Below, piece after piece: positions 27,301 to 39,300 of a stretch of DNA of 64,000 nucleotides. This DNA comes from Proteles cristata cristata. Taxonomy: Eukaryota > Chordata > Mammalia > Carnivora > Hyaenidae. Within the stretch, counting starts at the first letter, position 1, and every line of letters starts with the position of its first letter. The notes below the pieces were generated by a model, which was given only the letters and a program-made list of their open reading frames with translations, had not been told where the DNA came from and ran no database searches. The stretch spans positions 620,001 to 684,000 of the forward strand of contig JAESUZ010003105.1 of the NCBI GenBank assembly GCA_017311185.1. Direction: 5' to 3'. Both the position numbers and the translations under genes were made by a program.

Positions 27301-30300
27301 ATTTCCCCTTTTTATTGAAGGAAATTAAAAGTGCTGCTCCAGTGAACATATCAATGATAAGAAAACAAAACAGCCTTATTTCTTATATGGAGAAAGTTTT
27401 AGAATGGTTTAGACAGAAAATCAAACCAGTTATAATTCCCTTCAACCAAAGCCTTAGCCAGAACAAGGCCCTCCCTCTCTTTAATCCATGAAGATTGAGA
27501 GGAAAGGAAGCTGCAAAAGAAAACTCTGAAGCTAGAACAGGTTGGTTCATGAAGTTTAGGGGGAAAATAAACCATCTCCATTAACACAAATGTTCAAGAT
27601 GAGGCAGGAAGTGCTGATGGAGAAGCTGCAGCAAATTATCCAGAAGACAAAGCTAGGATAATTAATGAGGGTGACTACACTAAACAACAGATTTTCCATA
27701 TACACTAAACAGTCTTGTATTAGAAGAAAATGCCATCTAGGACTTTCATAACTAGAGAGGAGAAGTCAATGCCTGGCTTCAAAGTTTCAAAGGACAGGCT
27801 GACTGTCTTGTCAGTAGGGGGCTAATGCAGCTGTGGCCACTTTAAGTTGAAGCCAATATGCTAATTTACCATTCAAAAAATATTAAGGTCCTTAAGAATT
27901 ATGCTAAATCTACTCTGCCTATGCTCTAGAAATAAAACAAGGCCTGGATGACGGCACATTTGTTTACAAAAACGGTATACTGAATTTTTTAAAGCTCACT
28001 TTTGAAGAAACTTTACTGTTCAGGCAAAAAGCTTTCTTTTAAAATACTGCTGCTTACACTCTCCACAATAGCTAAAACCTGGAAAGAGCCTAAGTGTCCA
28101 TCAACAGATGAATGGATCAAGAAGATGTGGTTTATCTATACCATGGAATACTACATGGCAATGAGAAACAATGAAATCTGGCCATGTGTAGCAACATGGA
28201 TGGACCTTGAGGGTGTTATGCTGAGCGAAATAAGTCAGGCAGAGAAGGACAAATATCATATGTGTGCACGTATAGGAGGATTAGGAGGAACTTAACAGAG
28301 GACCAAGGGGAGAAGAAGGGCGGAAATGGTGGGGAAAGGGAGAGAGGCAAACCATGAGAGACTCTTGAATGCTGACAAAAACTGAGGACTAGTGGACGTG
28401 GGGGGGAGGAGGGGTGGGCATGGAGGAGGGCACTTGTGGGGATGAGCACTGGGTGTTATGTGGAAACTAATTTGACAATAAACTATTTGCAAAAAAAAAA
28501 ATAAATAAATAAAAAATAAAAAATAAATAAATAAAATAAAATACTGCTGCTTATTGACAATGCACCTAGAGCTCTGATGGAGATGTACAAGACTAATGTT
28601 ATTTTCATGTCTGCTAACACAATATCCATTCTGCAGCCCACAGATAAAGGAGTAATTGTGACCTTCAGGACAAATGGTGCTGGGAAAACCAGACAGCAAC
28701 ATGCCGAAGAATGAAAACTGGACCACTTTATTACGCAATACACACACACACACAATTCCAAATGGATTAAAGACGTAAATATGAGACAGAAAACCACCAA
28801 AATCCTAGAGGCAACAACCTCTTTGATATTGGCCAAAGCAACTTCTTTCTAGACATGTCATTACAGGCAAGAGAAACAAAAGTAAAAATGAACCACTGGG
28901 ACATCATCAGGATAAAAAGCTTTTGTACAGCAAAGGAAACAATCTACAAAACTGAAAGACAACCCTCAGAATGGGAGATGATATCTACAAGAGCCGTATA
29001 TGATACAGGGTTAGCATCCAAAAACTATTAAGAACTTCTCAAATTCAACACCCCCAAAGTAAATAATCCAGTTAAGAAGTGGGCAGAAGACATGAATAGA
29101 CATTTTTCCAAAGAAGACTTCCAGATGGCCAACAGATGTATGAAAAGATGCTCAACATCACTTATCATCAGGGAAATACAAATCAAAACCACAATGAGAT
29201 AGGACCTCACACTTCTCAGAATAGCTAAAATTAACAACACAGGAAATAACAGATGCTGGTGAGAATGTGGGAAAAGGGGAACCCTATTACACTGTTGGTA
29301 GGAATGCACACTGGTGTCAAATAGTACAGACATTCCTCAAAAAATTAAAAATGGAACTACCCTATGACCTAGCAATTGCACTGCTAGGCATTTACCCAAA
29401 GGCTACAAAAACTACAGATTCAATGGAACACATGCACCCTGATGTTTATAGCAGCACTATCAACAAACAACCAAACTATGAAAAGAGTCCTTCGATTGAT
29501 GAATGGATAAAGAAGATGTGGTATATATGTACAATGGAATATTATTCAGCCATCAAAAAGAATGAAATCGTGCTTTTGCAATGACATGGATGGAGCTAGA
29601 GTGTAAACAAAATAAGTCAGAGAAAGACAAATACCATATGATTTCACTCATATGTGGAATTAAGAAACAAAATGGATGAATACAGGCAAGGGAGAATAAA
29701 GAGGGAAACAAACCATAAGACTCTTAACTATAGAGAACAAACAGGGTTGGTGGAGAGTGGACAGGGGATGAGCTAAATGGATGGTGGGCATTGAGGGCAC
29801 TTGTCATAATGAGCACTTGGTATTACAGCTAAGTGATGAATCACTAAATTCTATACCTGAAAACCAATTTTACTATATATAACCTAATTAGAATTTCAAT
29901 AAAAACTTGAATCAGTTAAAAAAAAAAAAGGAAAATAAATACATTTCATAAAACTACTGCTGACAGAGAGTGATTCCTCTGATGCATCTGAGAAAAGTAA
30001 CTTGAAAACCTTCTGGAAAGAATTCACTACTCTGGATACCATTAAGAAATCTATGATCATGGGGCAGCTGGGTGGTTCAGTCAGTTAAGCATCCGACTTC
30101 GGCTCAGGGCATGATCTTAAGGTTTGTGGGTTCGAGCTCTGCGTCAGGCTCTGTGCTGACAGCTAGCTCAGAGCCTGGAGCCTGTTTCAGATTCTGTGTC
30201 TCCCTCTCTCTCTGACCCTCCCCTGCTCATGCTGTCTCCCTCTCAGAAATAAAACATTAAAAAAAAAAAGAAAATTAAAAAAAAATAGATGATTTACTCC

Positions 30301-33300
30301 CTGCTCACTTGGAATTAATAAAACCTTAGTGATTTAGGCCTTATTTACCTTAGGTATCACCTAATTTCCTATTTCCACTCACATATTTAAGACCAAACTA
30401 CAATTATTTTCTTAGTTCAATGTGGGACACTCAGCATAGATATCTAGAAAGCAACTGGATTTTTTGTTTATTTGTTTGTTTGTTTAGATGTTAGGAGAGA
30501 ACTGGACTTGCATGGGATAGGAACCCAAAAAGCATAAAGATGATAGTTAAAATCAAAGAATGTAAGAGACTGCCTGTTAGGAGTGCACAGTGGAAGAAGA
30601 AAATAAAGGGCAAGAGATGGAATTCTCAAGGCTATCATTTAAGACACATGTGGGAGAGAAGGAATACGCAAAGGAGAAACATCACCAGAGAGAAGGAAAA
30701 CAGGAGAGGTGTGGCAGAAACACAGGAAGAAGTTGCAAAAAGGAATTATTTCATATGCTGTAGAGAAAGATAAGAACTGGAAAAAAAAAGGGGGGTACTG
30801 AATTTAATAATTAAATTTTATTACGGTGGCTTTTATCAACACAGTCTGAATAAAATTTAAAAGGCTACAATGGATTGATTGAATGGAGGTAAGGAGGAGA
30901 GTAGGGAGGTGGGGATAGTTTTTACAGCTGAATCAAATAAAATATATATTTTTTAGTGTAAGAAAATCGTATTTTTAGGTTTGAAATGAAGGATCTGGTA
31001 AAGAGGGAGAAAAATCATTATGAGAAAGACAAAGTTATTGAAGGATCAAGGAATTACTAAATGTAATGTGTTATCCCAGATGGAGTTTTGAAGCAGAAGA
31101 AAGAATACTGGTCAAAAAACTAACATCTGAATTTAGCCTAGTAATGTAAAATGTCAACAATAAAGACAAACTGGGTGAAGGGCATGTACAGGATTCTTTG
31201 TATTATCTTTCCAAATTTTCCGTAAATCTGAAACTATTCCAAGATAAAATTTTTCTAAAAGTTAAAAAAAATAGTCCTTAAAAACAAGTACATCTACAAA
31301 TTGAAGCAAACACACACGTTCATTACATTGATCTAGTTTTTCTTATTTTGCACATGTAACTGAAAACTATCTCAATCTATGGGAAACATCATCATTAGGG
31401 AACTCATGGTCTATGAGATAGTATAAAGAGTATTAAAAGCATTTCTGATTACTTAAGAATTGTGACTTTCAGGGGCACCTGGGTTACTCAGTCAGTTAAG
31501 TATCTGACTTCAGCTTAGGTCATGATCTCGTGGTGCATGAGTTCAAGCCTGGAGCCTGCTTCAGATTCCGTGTCTCCCTCTCTCTCTGCCCCTCCCCAGC
31601 TCATTCTGACCCTCTATCAAAAAAAAAAACATTAAAGAATAAACGTTTTAAAAATTTTATTAAAAAAGGAATTTTGACTTCCACTGTCCCCTAATAAATA
31701 CCAATGTTTTTTCCCCTCAAATTCTGCAAATATATGCTGGAAAAAATGTTGACAACACTGGTAGGTAGGCAGTATACCAATTTCCTTTAAAGTTGCATAA
31801 AGAACTGGAGCCACAATGGGCGATGGGGGAGGAGTCTCCTGCATATCTAAGTTAGAGGTCTGTGCCTTCACATTTAAATTGCATATTTAAATTTCAATAG
31901 GAAAATATACATTAGAACCACCTGCCAGTCTTTCAATAGTAAAGAATTAAGTCCATCCTTAACACCTTTGTTAGCATTTTTCAAACCTGTATATTAAAGA
32001 GTACAGTAGAGAACTGAGATAAGTATATCTATATTCCCTTTGTAGCTCAGGAGACATTAAGAATGAAGAAACAATTTCCTACGTAACATATGATTAAGAT
32101 GAACCGACTATAACTACGTAAGCTTTATTTGCCAACTGCACTCATTGCAAAGGATCCTCAAACCAAAATCTTAGAATACCAATATATAACACAAGTATTT
32201 ACTGGGAAAGATGTTCTGGATACTATGTGAGGCACTATACCAAATTTGAGGGAAAAAAATATCTGAACATTCTGAAATATCAAAGTAGTTAATATGTCCT
32301 TTATTAAATTATCCTATAATTTTTAAAAATTCAATTTATAAATATGAGCATTGTGCCTGCCTTGGCAACACATATACTAAAATATAAATATTTTGAGCAT
32401 TGACTGTATACTAGGTAAAATGCTTGGTATTATGGAAATACCAAAATAAGAAGTCAGGGCCTCTGTTTTTTATTTTTTCTTTTTTTTTCTTTTTTAAAAA
32501 GATGGGCGCCTGGGTGGCTCAGTCAATTAAGCGTCCGACTTCGGCTCAGGTCATGACTTCATGGTTTGTGGATTGGAGCCCTGTGTCGGGCTCTGTGCTG
32601 ACAGCCAGCTCAGAGCCTGGAGCCTGTTTCAGATTCTGTGTCTCCCTCTCTCTCTGATCCTCCCCTACTCACTCTCTCTCTCTCAGAAATAAATAAAAAC
32701 ACTTAAAAATATTTTTTCTTTCATCGTTTATTGTCAAATTTGTTTCCATATAATACCTAATGCTCATCCCAACAAGTGCCCCTCCTCAATGCCCATCACC
32801 CCCCTTCCCCTCTCCCCCACCTCCATCAATCCTATTTGTTCTCAGTATTCAAGAGTCTCTCATGGTTTGCCTCCCTCCCTCTCCCCAACTATTAAAATTT
32901 TTTTAATGTTTATTTATTTATTAAATATTTTTATTTATTTCTAGGAGAGAGAGAGACAGCGTGAGCAGGGGAGGGTCAGAGAGAGAGGGAGTCACAGACT
33001 GAAACAGGCTCCAGGCTCTGAGCTGGCAGTCAGCACAGAGCCCGACGCGGGGCTCGAACCCACAAACCGCGAGATCATGACCTAAGCGAAAGTCGGACGC
33101 TTCGACTAAGCCACCCAGGCGCCCCTAATGTTTATTTATTTTTGAGAGAGAGAGAGAGACACACACACACACACAGAGTACGAGTAGGGGAAGCGTAGAG
33201 AGAGAGGGAGACACAGAATCCAAAGCAGGATTCAGTCTCTGAGCTGTCAGCACAGAGCCTGACACAGGGCTCGAACTCAGGAGCTGTGAGATCATGACCT

Positions 33301-36300
33301 GAACTGAAGTTGGACACCGAACTGACTGAGCCACCCAGGCACCTCGAGGGCCTTTGTTCTATGTAAAACTTCATTTAGAAAAAATAAGGCCTCTTAATAA
33401 GCACACAAAAAAAAGAAATAAAAAGTAAAATGAGTAATATTTTAACTGAATAACTGCAGTAACTCATTAGATGACTCATTTTTTTTTCCTTTAGAAAATT
33501 ATCAAATACATCCTTCTGAATAAAGAGTTAAATGTAACATAATTTCATTACAGGTGTAATAACACTTGAGCTTAGCCAAAAGGCTGAGAAGCAATCATTA
33601 CAGGTATAATAAGAATTTTTAATAAAAATTGACAACCATCCTATCTCTTTCCATCATTTCCAATATCTATTTCAACACCACAAACTTGTCAAACTTCAAA
33701 ACAAATTTCTGGTTTCCTAAGGTTCAAGACAAAAAGGAAATTAAAAACAGGAAAACTGTAAAAAAAATCTGCCATACTGTTCAAAATCAATTTATATATA
33801 TTGCATTTTATAGTAGATAACACTTTTAATAGGACATATACCCTAAGGTACAAGCAAGCTCTAACTTCTTCTGGTACCTAAAATATTGTGTCAACTTGAG
33901 AATGGCCATAGCTGAGTAACTACAGGAACTCTCCATCACTTCTCTCCTTTTCCTCGACAAACCTGTCACTCATGTTTCCAGAGTACCACTACTGTCTAGA
34001 CATTTCTTTCCCTAAATCATTCCCTAGCCTTGCCTCACTCTTGAGCAGATTTAAGATGGCAAAATTGGGAAAGAGAGATACAGGGAAAACTGCTACTACT
34101 GCTAATTCTTTTCTACACTGCTAACTCCCTGGAAAAACTCTCTGGGTTCAAGCCTTGCTGCTGGTATTAGTTACTGGCCTTGGAAAAGTCCATACTATGA
34201 GCTCTTCCCTTTTCTTCATGAAAGCAAAGATGTATCAAATACTTTTCTTTAAGAGTCCTTTAAGAGGACTTAGGGTACCTGGGTGGTTCAGTTGGTTAAG
34301 CATTCGACTTCGGCTCAAGTCATGATCTCCAGGTTCACGGGATCAAGTCTCATGTCAGGCTCTGTGCTGACAGCTCTGAGCTTGGAGCCTGTTTCCAATC
34401 TGTGTCTCCTTCTCTCCGCTCCTCCCCTACTTGTGCTCTATCTCTCTCGAAAATAAATAAAAACATTTAAAAATTTTTAAAAAAGACTTAGCTAAGCTTA
34501 AAATAAGACAATCATTTCTGTAATCGGTGGCTGAGGCTTTGGGACTCTGTCTAGAAATAGGCAGTCTGAAGTTCAAATCCTTTGACATGATAAGGATTAA
34601 TAGCACCCCTTTGTATCTGAATCCTAGAGTCAGGTTCAATTCAAAGGAAGCTGAAAAATGCTGTGTGCCTTTAAATATGTATAAAAACTCCAAAGAGATA
34701 ACAATAATATCTTTTTGAAAGAAAATATTATGAGAAAAACCACACAGATATGCATGAATAACAGACGAAATTGAAAGAGGTCCAATAAATCTGGAAGTAA
34801 AAAAGTCATTTAAATTAAAAATTCAGAAGACAACATGAACTCTAGATTGGCACAGGTGTGAGAATTAGTGAACTGGAAGCTAAAACTAAGGAATTCACAG
34901 TGAAAGCAGCACAAAGAGAAAATACATGAGAAATATGAAAAGCCATAGAAGACAAATTAATATCAAGCAAGAGTTCTAGACTGAAAACATTAAAGGCTGA
35001 GAAGCAATATTTATTTATTTATAATATAATTTTTTGTCAAACTGGCTTACACACAACATCCAGTGCTCATCCCAAGAAGTGCCCTACTCAATGCCTATCA
35101 CTCACTTTCCCCTACCTCCCTCAACCAACCCTCAGTTTGTTCTCTGTATTTAAGAGTCTCCTATGGTTTGCCTCCCTCCCTCTCTGTAACTATTTCCCCC
35201 CCCCTTCCCTTCCCCTCCCCTATGGTTTTCTGTTAAGTTTCTCAAAACCCACATGAGTGAAAATACATGATATCTGTCTTCTCTGACTTATTTCACTTAG
35301 CATAATACCCTCCAGTTCCATGCATGTTATTGCAAATGAATGATTTTACTTTGAGAAGCATTAAAGAATAAAAATAGTTGAAAAAAATTCTGAATCATAT
35401 TAGTAAAAGCCTTCAGACTGAAAGCACACACAAGTGCAGAGTAGGAAAAACATGAAAAAAATATGATAAAGCACAATAAAATCACAAAATATCAAGGACA
35501 AGGAGATAATCCTAAAATCCATGTAACACGATTACCAACAAAGTAATGGCAATTAGATTAAAAATATATTTTATACCAGCAATTATAAATGTCAGAAAGC
35601 AATGGAATAAGTATCTTCAATACTGAAAGTAAATGTTAATCTAGAATTCTGTACCTACCTAAATTAGTGTTCAATAATAATTATAAAATACATAAAAATT
35701 AAAACAGATCACCCCTATGAACTAACGAATGTTATTTCATTAAAAATAAAGGTAAATCCAAAAGGAGGAGGTAGCATGTAAGAAACAGTTGTAAATAAAA
35801 GAAATCACTAAATCTTAGTAGAAAATAAAAATGAGTAACTGCTAAAAAGAAAGTGTTTTGAGTTTAAAAAGTAGCAGAACTAGAACACACATTATGGGAA
35901 AAAAATATTTGCAAATTATGTATCTTCTAAGAGTCTTGTATCCAGAATTTTTAAAAAATTAGAACTCAATTAAAAGTATTTTATTTTAATTTTACTTGAA
36001 AGAGAGAGAGACAGCATGTGTATCTGCAGAGGCAGAGAGAGAGAATTTTAAGTAGGCTCCATTCAGTGCAGAGCCCAACGTGGGGCTTGATCTCACGACC
36101 CTGGGAGCATGTCAAGAGTCAGACGATCAACCAACTGAGCCACTCTGGTGCCTCCTTCAAAATGTATTTAATGGCAAAAAGATCTGAATAGGCACTTCTT
36201 CAGAAAAGATGCCAATGGCTAACAGGGAAGTGAAACGATGTTTGAAATCATTAATGAGGTATCATTCCCACCATGACGGCTATAATTAAAAAGACCAAAA

Positions 36301-39300
36301 GCTGAAAAGGATATGAAGACACCAAAACCCTTACACACTGCTGGTGGGAATGTAAAATGGTGCAGCTACTTTGGAAAATAGTTTGGTAATTCCTCACAAA
36401 GTTAAAAATAGAGTTACCATATGATCCAGTAATTCCACTCTTTAGGTATATACCTAAGAGAAATGAAAATATACACAGACTCAAAGACTTGTCCATTAGT
36501 GTTCAAAGTAGTGTTACTTCTAATAGCCAAAAGGTAGAAACAAACTAAATGTCCACCAACTAATGAGCTAATGAGCAGATAAACAAAATGTAGTATATCC
36601 GTACAATGGAATATTATTTGACACTAAAAAGGAATGAATTACTGATATATGCTATCACATGGATAAACCTTGAAAACATTATGCCAGGTGAAAGAAAACA
36701 GTCACAAAATACCAAATACTGTATGATGTTATTCACATGAAATTTCCATAGCAGGCAAATCGAAGGAGACAGAAAGTAGATTAGTGACTGATTATGGCTG
36801 GGGGTTACAGCTTTGGAGGAATGTAAAGTGAGAATTAAAGAGTAGATAGTCTCTTGCAGGAGGTATAAAAATGTTCCAACATTGGAGTGTAATGTTGGCT
36901 GCACAATTCTATGAATATACTTCAAAAACTGAAACTTTAGATGGGTAAGTTGTACGGTGAGTTAAATCTCAATAAAGCTGGTAAAGAGAAAAAGAGTAGA
37001 ACTCAACTATTATGTAATAGTAATGTGAAAAGTGAGGGCGGAAATACTTGAGTTAAAATGTAAATCCTTATATTATTTGTAGGCAGATAGTGATACTCAA
37101 TATATAGGTGTAGCTAGAATAAAATACAATCTATAACATCTACCTCATCAAAGAGAAAAATATGAAAACAAATTAAAATATGAAAACAAATTAAATGCAA
37201 AGCCAATCAAAATCCTAGAAAGGTTCTCCACAGAATTAGATAAACTGATTATAAATAGAATATGGAAGAGTAAAGATCAATGCAATTCTGAAAGAAAAAA
37301 AGGACTGGGGGTTCTGTTCAGCCAGATATCAAGACTTTACAAAAAATACTATAATTAAGACAGTGCATAACACCTCACTTACATTAATGGATAGATGATC
37401 TAAACAAAAAATCAACAATCACATATCAGGCCACAAAATAAGTCTCTACAAATTCAAAAAGATCAAAGTCATATCATCTTTTCTGACCACAATGCTATGA
37501 AACTAGATATCAACTACAAGAAAAAACCTGGAAAACACACAAATACATGGAAGTTAAACAAATGCTACCAAACACTGAATGGGTCAACCAAGAAATAAAA
37601 AATGAAATAAAAAAAATACATAGAAATGAAAATGAAAACACATCAATCCAAAATCTTTAAAATACAGCAAAAGCTGTTCAAAGACAAAAGTTTATAGCAA
37701 TAAAGGCCTACCTAAAGAAGAAAAATCCCAAATAAACCAACTAACGTCATACTGAAAGTATCCAGAAGAAGAAAAACAAATGAAACCCAAAACTAGTAGG
37801 AGTTATTAAAGATTCCAGCAGAAATAAATGAAATAGAAGCTAAAAAAGTAATAGAACAGATACTAAAACCAGGAGCTGGTTCTTTGAAAATATCAACAAA
37901 ATTGATAAACCTTTAGACAGACTCATTAAAGAGAAGGGGGAGAGAAGTGGGGAGGGGGAGAGGGAGAGGGAACACTACTCAAATAAAATCAGAAAGTAAA
38001 AGGGGAGAGAGAACAACTGACACCACAGAACTACAAAAGACTGTAACAGAATATTATGAAAAATTATATGCCAACAAATTGGGATGACCTAAAAGAAATA
38101 GATAAATTCACAGAAACATATGACCTTCCAAAATTGAATCTATGGCAGTTAAGCATCTGACTTCAGCTCAGGTTGTGAGTTTGAGCCCTGTGTCAATCTC
38201 TGTGCTGACAGCTCAGAGCCTGGAGCTTGTTTCATGTTCTGTGTCTCCCTCGCTCTTTGCCCACCCCCCCCACACACTCATGCTCTGTCTCAAAAATAAA
38301 TAAAAAAACAAAAAAAATTTTAAAAAAACCTATCATACTAGCACAAAAATAGGCCCACTGATCAATGGAATAGAAAGCCCAGAGGTAAATCCATGTTTGT
38401 ATGGTCAATCTTTGACAAAGGAGGAAAGAATATGCAATAGGGAAAAGACAGCCTCTTCAACAAGTGGTGCTCTGAGAACTGGATGGCTACATGCAAAAGA
38501 ATGAAACTGGACCACTGGCTTACACCATACAAAAAGATAAAGTCAAAATGGATTAAGGACCTCAATGTGACACCTGAAGCTATAAAAATCCTAGAGGAGA
38601 ACACAGGCAGTATTTCTCTGACTTTGGACATAGCAATTTTTTTCTAGATATGTCTCTGAAGTAAAAGCAAAAGTAAACTACTGGGACTACATCAAAATAA
38701 AAGGCTTCTGTACAGTGGAGGAAACAATCGACAAAACTAAAAGACAACCTGCTGAATGGGAGAAGATATTTGGAAATGACATATCCATAAAGGGTTAGTA
38801 TCCAAAATATATAAAGAATTTATACACCTCAACACTCATAAAACAAATGATCCAATTAAAAAATGGGCTGATGACACGAGTAGACATTCTCCAAAGACGA
38901 AATATAGATGCTCAACATAATTCATGAAAGAATTGCAAATCAAAACTACAATGAGATATTACTTCACACCTATCAGAATGGCTAAAATAAAAAACACAAG
39001 AAACAAAAGGTGTTAGAGGATATGGAAGAGTAGAAACATTTGTATCCTGCTGATGGAAGTGCAAACCAGTGTAGCCACTGTGGAAAAAAAAATGGAGTTT
39101 CTTCAAACTGTTAAAAATGGAACTATCCTATGATCCAGTAATCACACTACTGGGTATTTACCCCCAAAATACAAAAATACTAATTCAAAGGGATATATGC
39201 CCCCTCATGTTTAGAGCAACATTATTTACAATAGCCAAATTATGGAAGCAGCTCATTTTATTGACAGATAAATGGATTAGAAGATGTATATATGGAATAT

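Larger units (their letters stand above)
26776..30060 (+). mobile_element. Tigger1 DNA transposon relic, interrupted by two L1s and cut off by a SINE
   Basis: It starts with CAGGCATACCTATTTTATTG directly after a TA (26774-26775), the terminal repeat and target of pogo-type Tigger elements. The interior follows Tigger1 in order: GTGGCAACCCTGTGTCAACA, ATGACCTCCAAGTGTTCAAG, AAATTAAAAGTGCTGCTCCA, TAGGACTTTCATAACTAGAG and CAATGCACCTAGAGCTCTGA. A frame at 27285-27491 is a decayed piece of the transposase. Tigger sequence resumes at 29937 after the second L1 and stops at about 30060 where a SINE sits; the rest of the element and its right terminal repeat are missing. Long dead. Confidence 0.88.

Noticed and set aside
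28002..28295. A 97-residue plus-strand frame
   Set aside because: It is a chimera of decayed Tigger1 and inserted L1 ORF2 sequence across the insertion point, not a gene.
29267..29584. A 105-residue plus-strand frame with [10 protein letters not shown] and MEYYSAI
   Set aside because: A remnant of L1 ORF2 C-terminus in a 5'-truncated element; listed as a mobile element.
34990..35010. A second GGCTGAGAAGCAAT match resembling the U2 5' end
   Set aside because: Only about 14 bases match, and the site is explained by the TGAGAAGCA target duplication of the L1 at 35007-35351.
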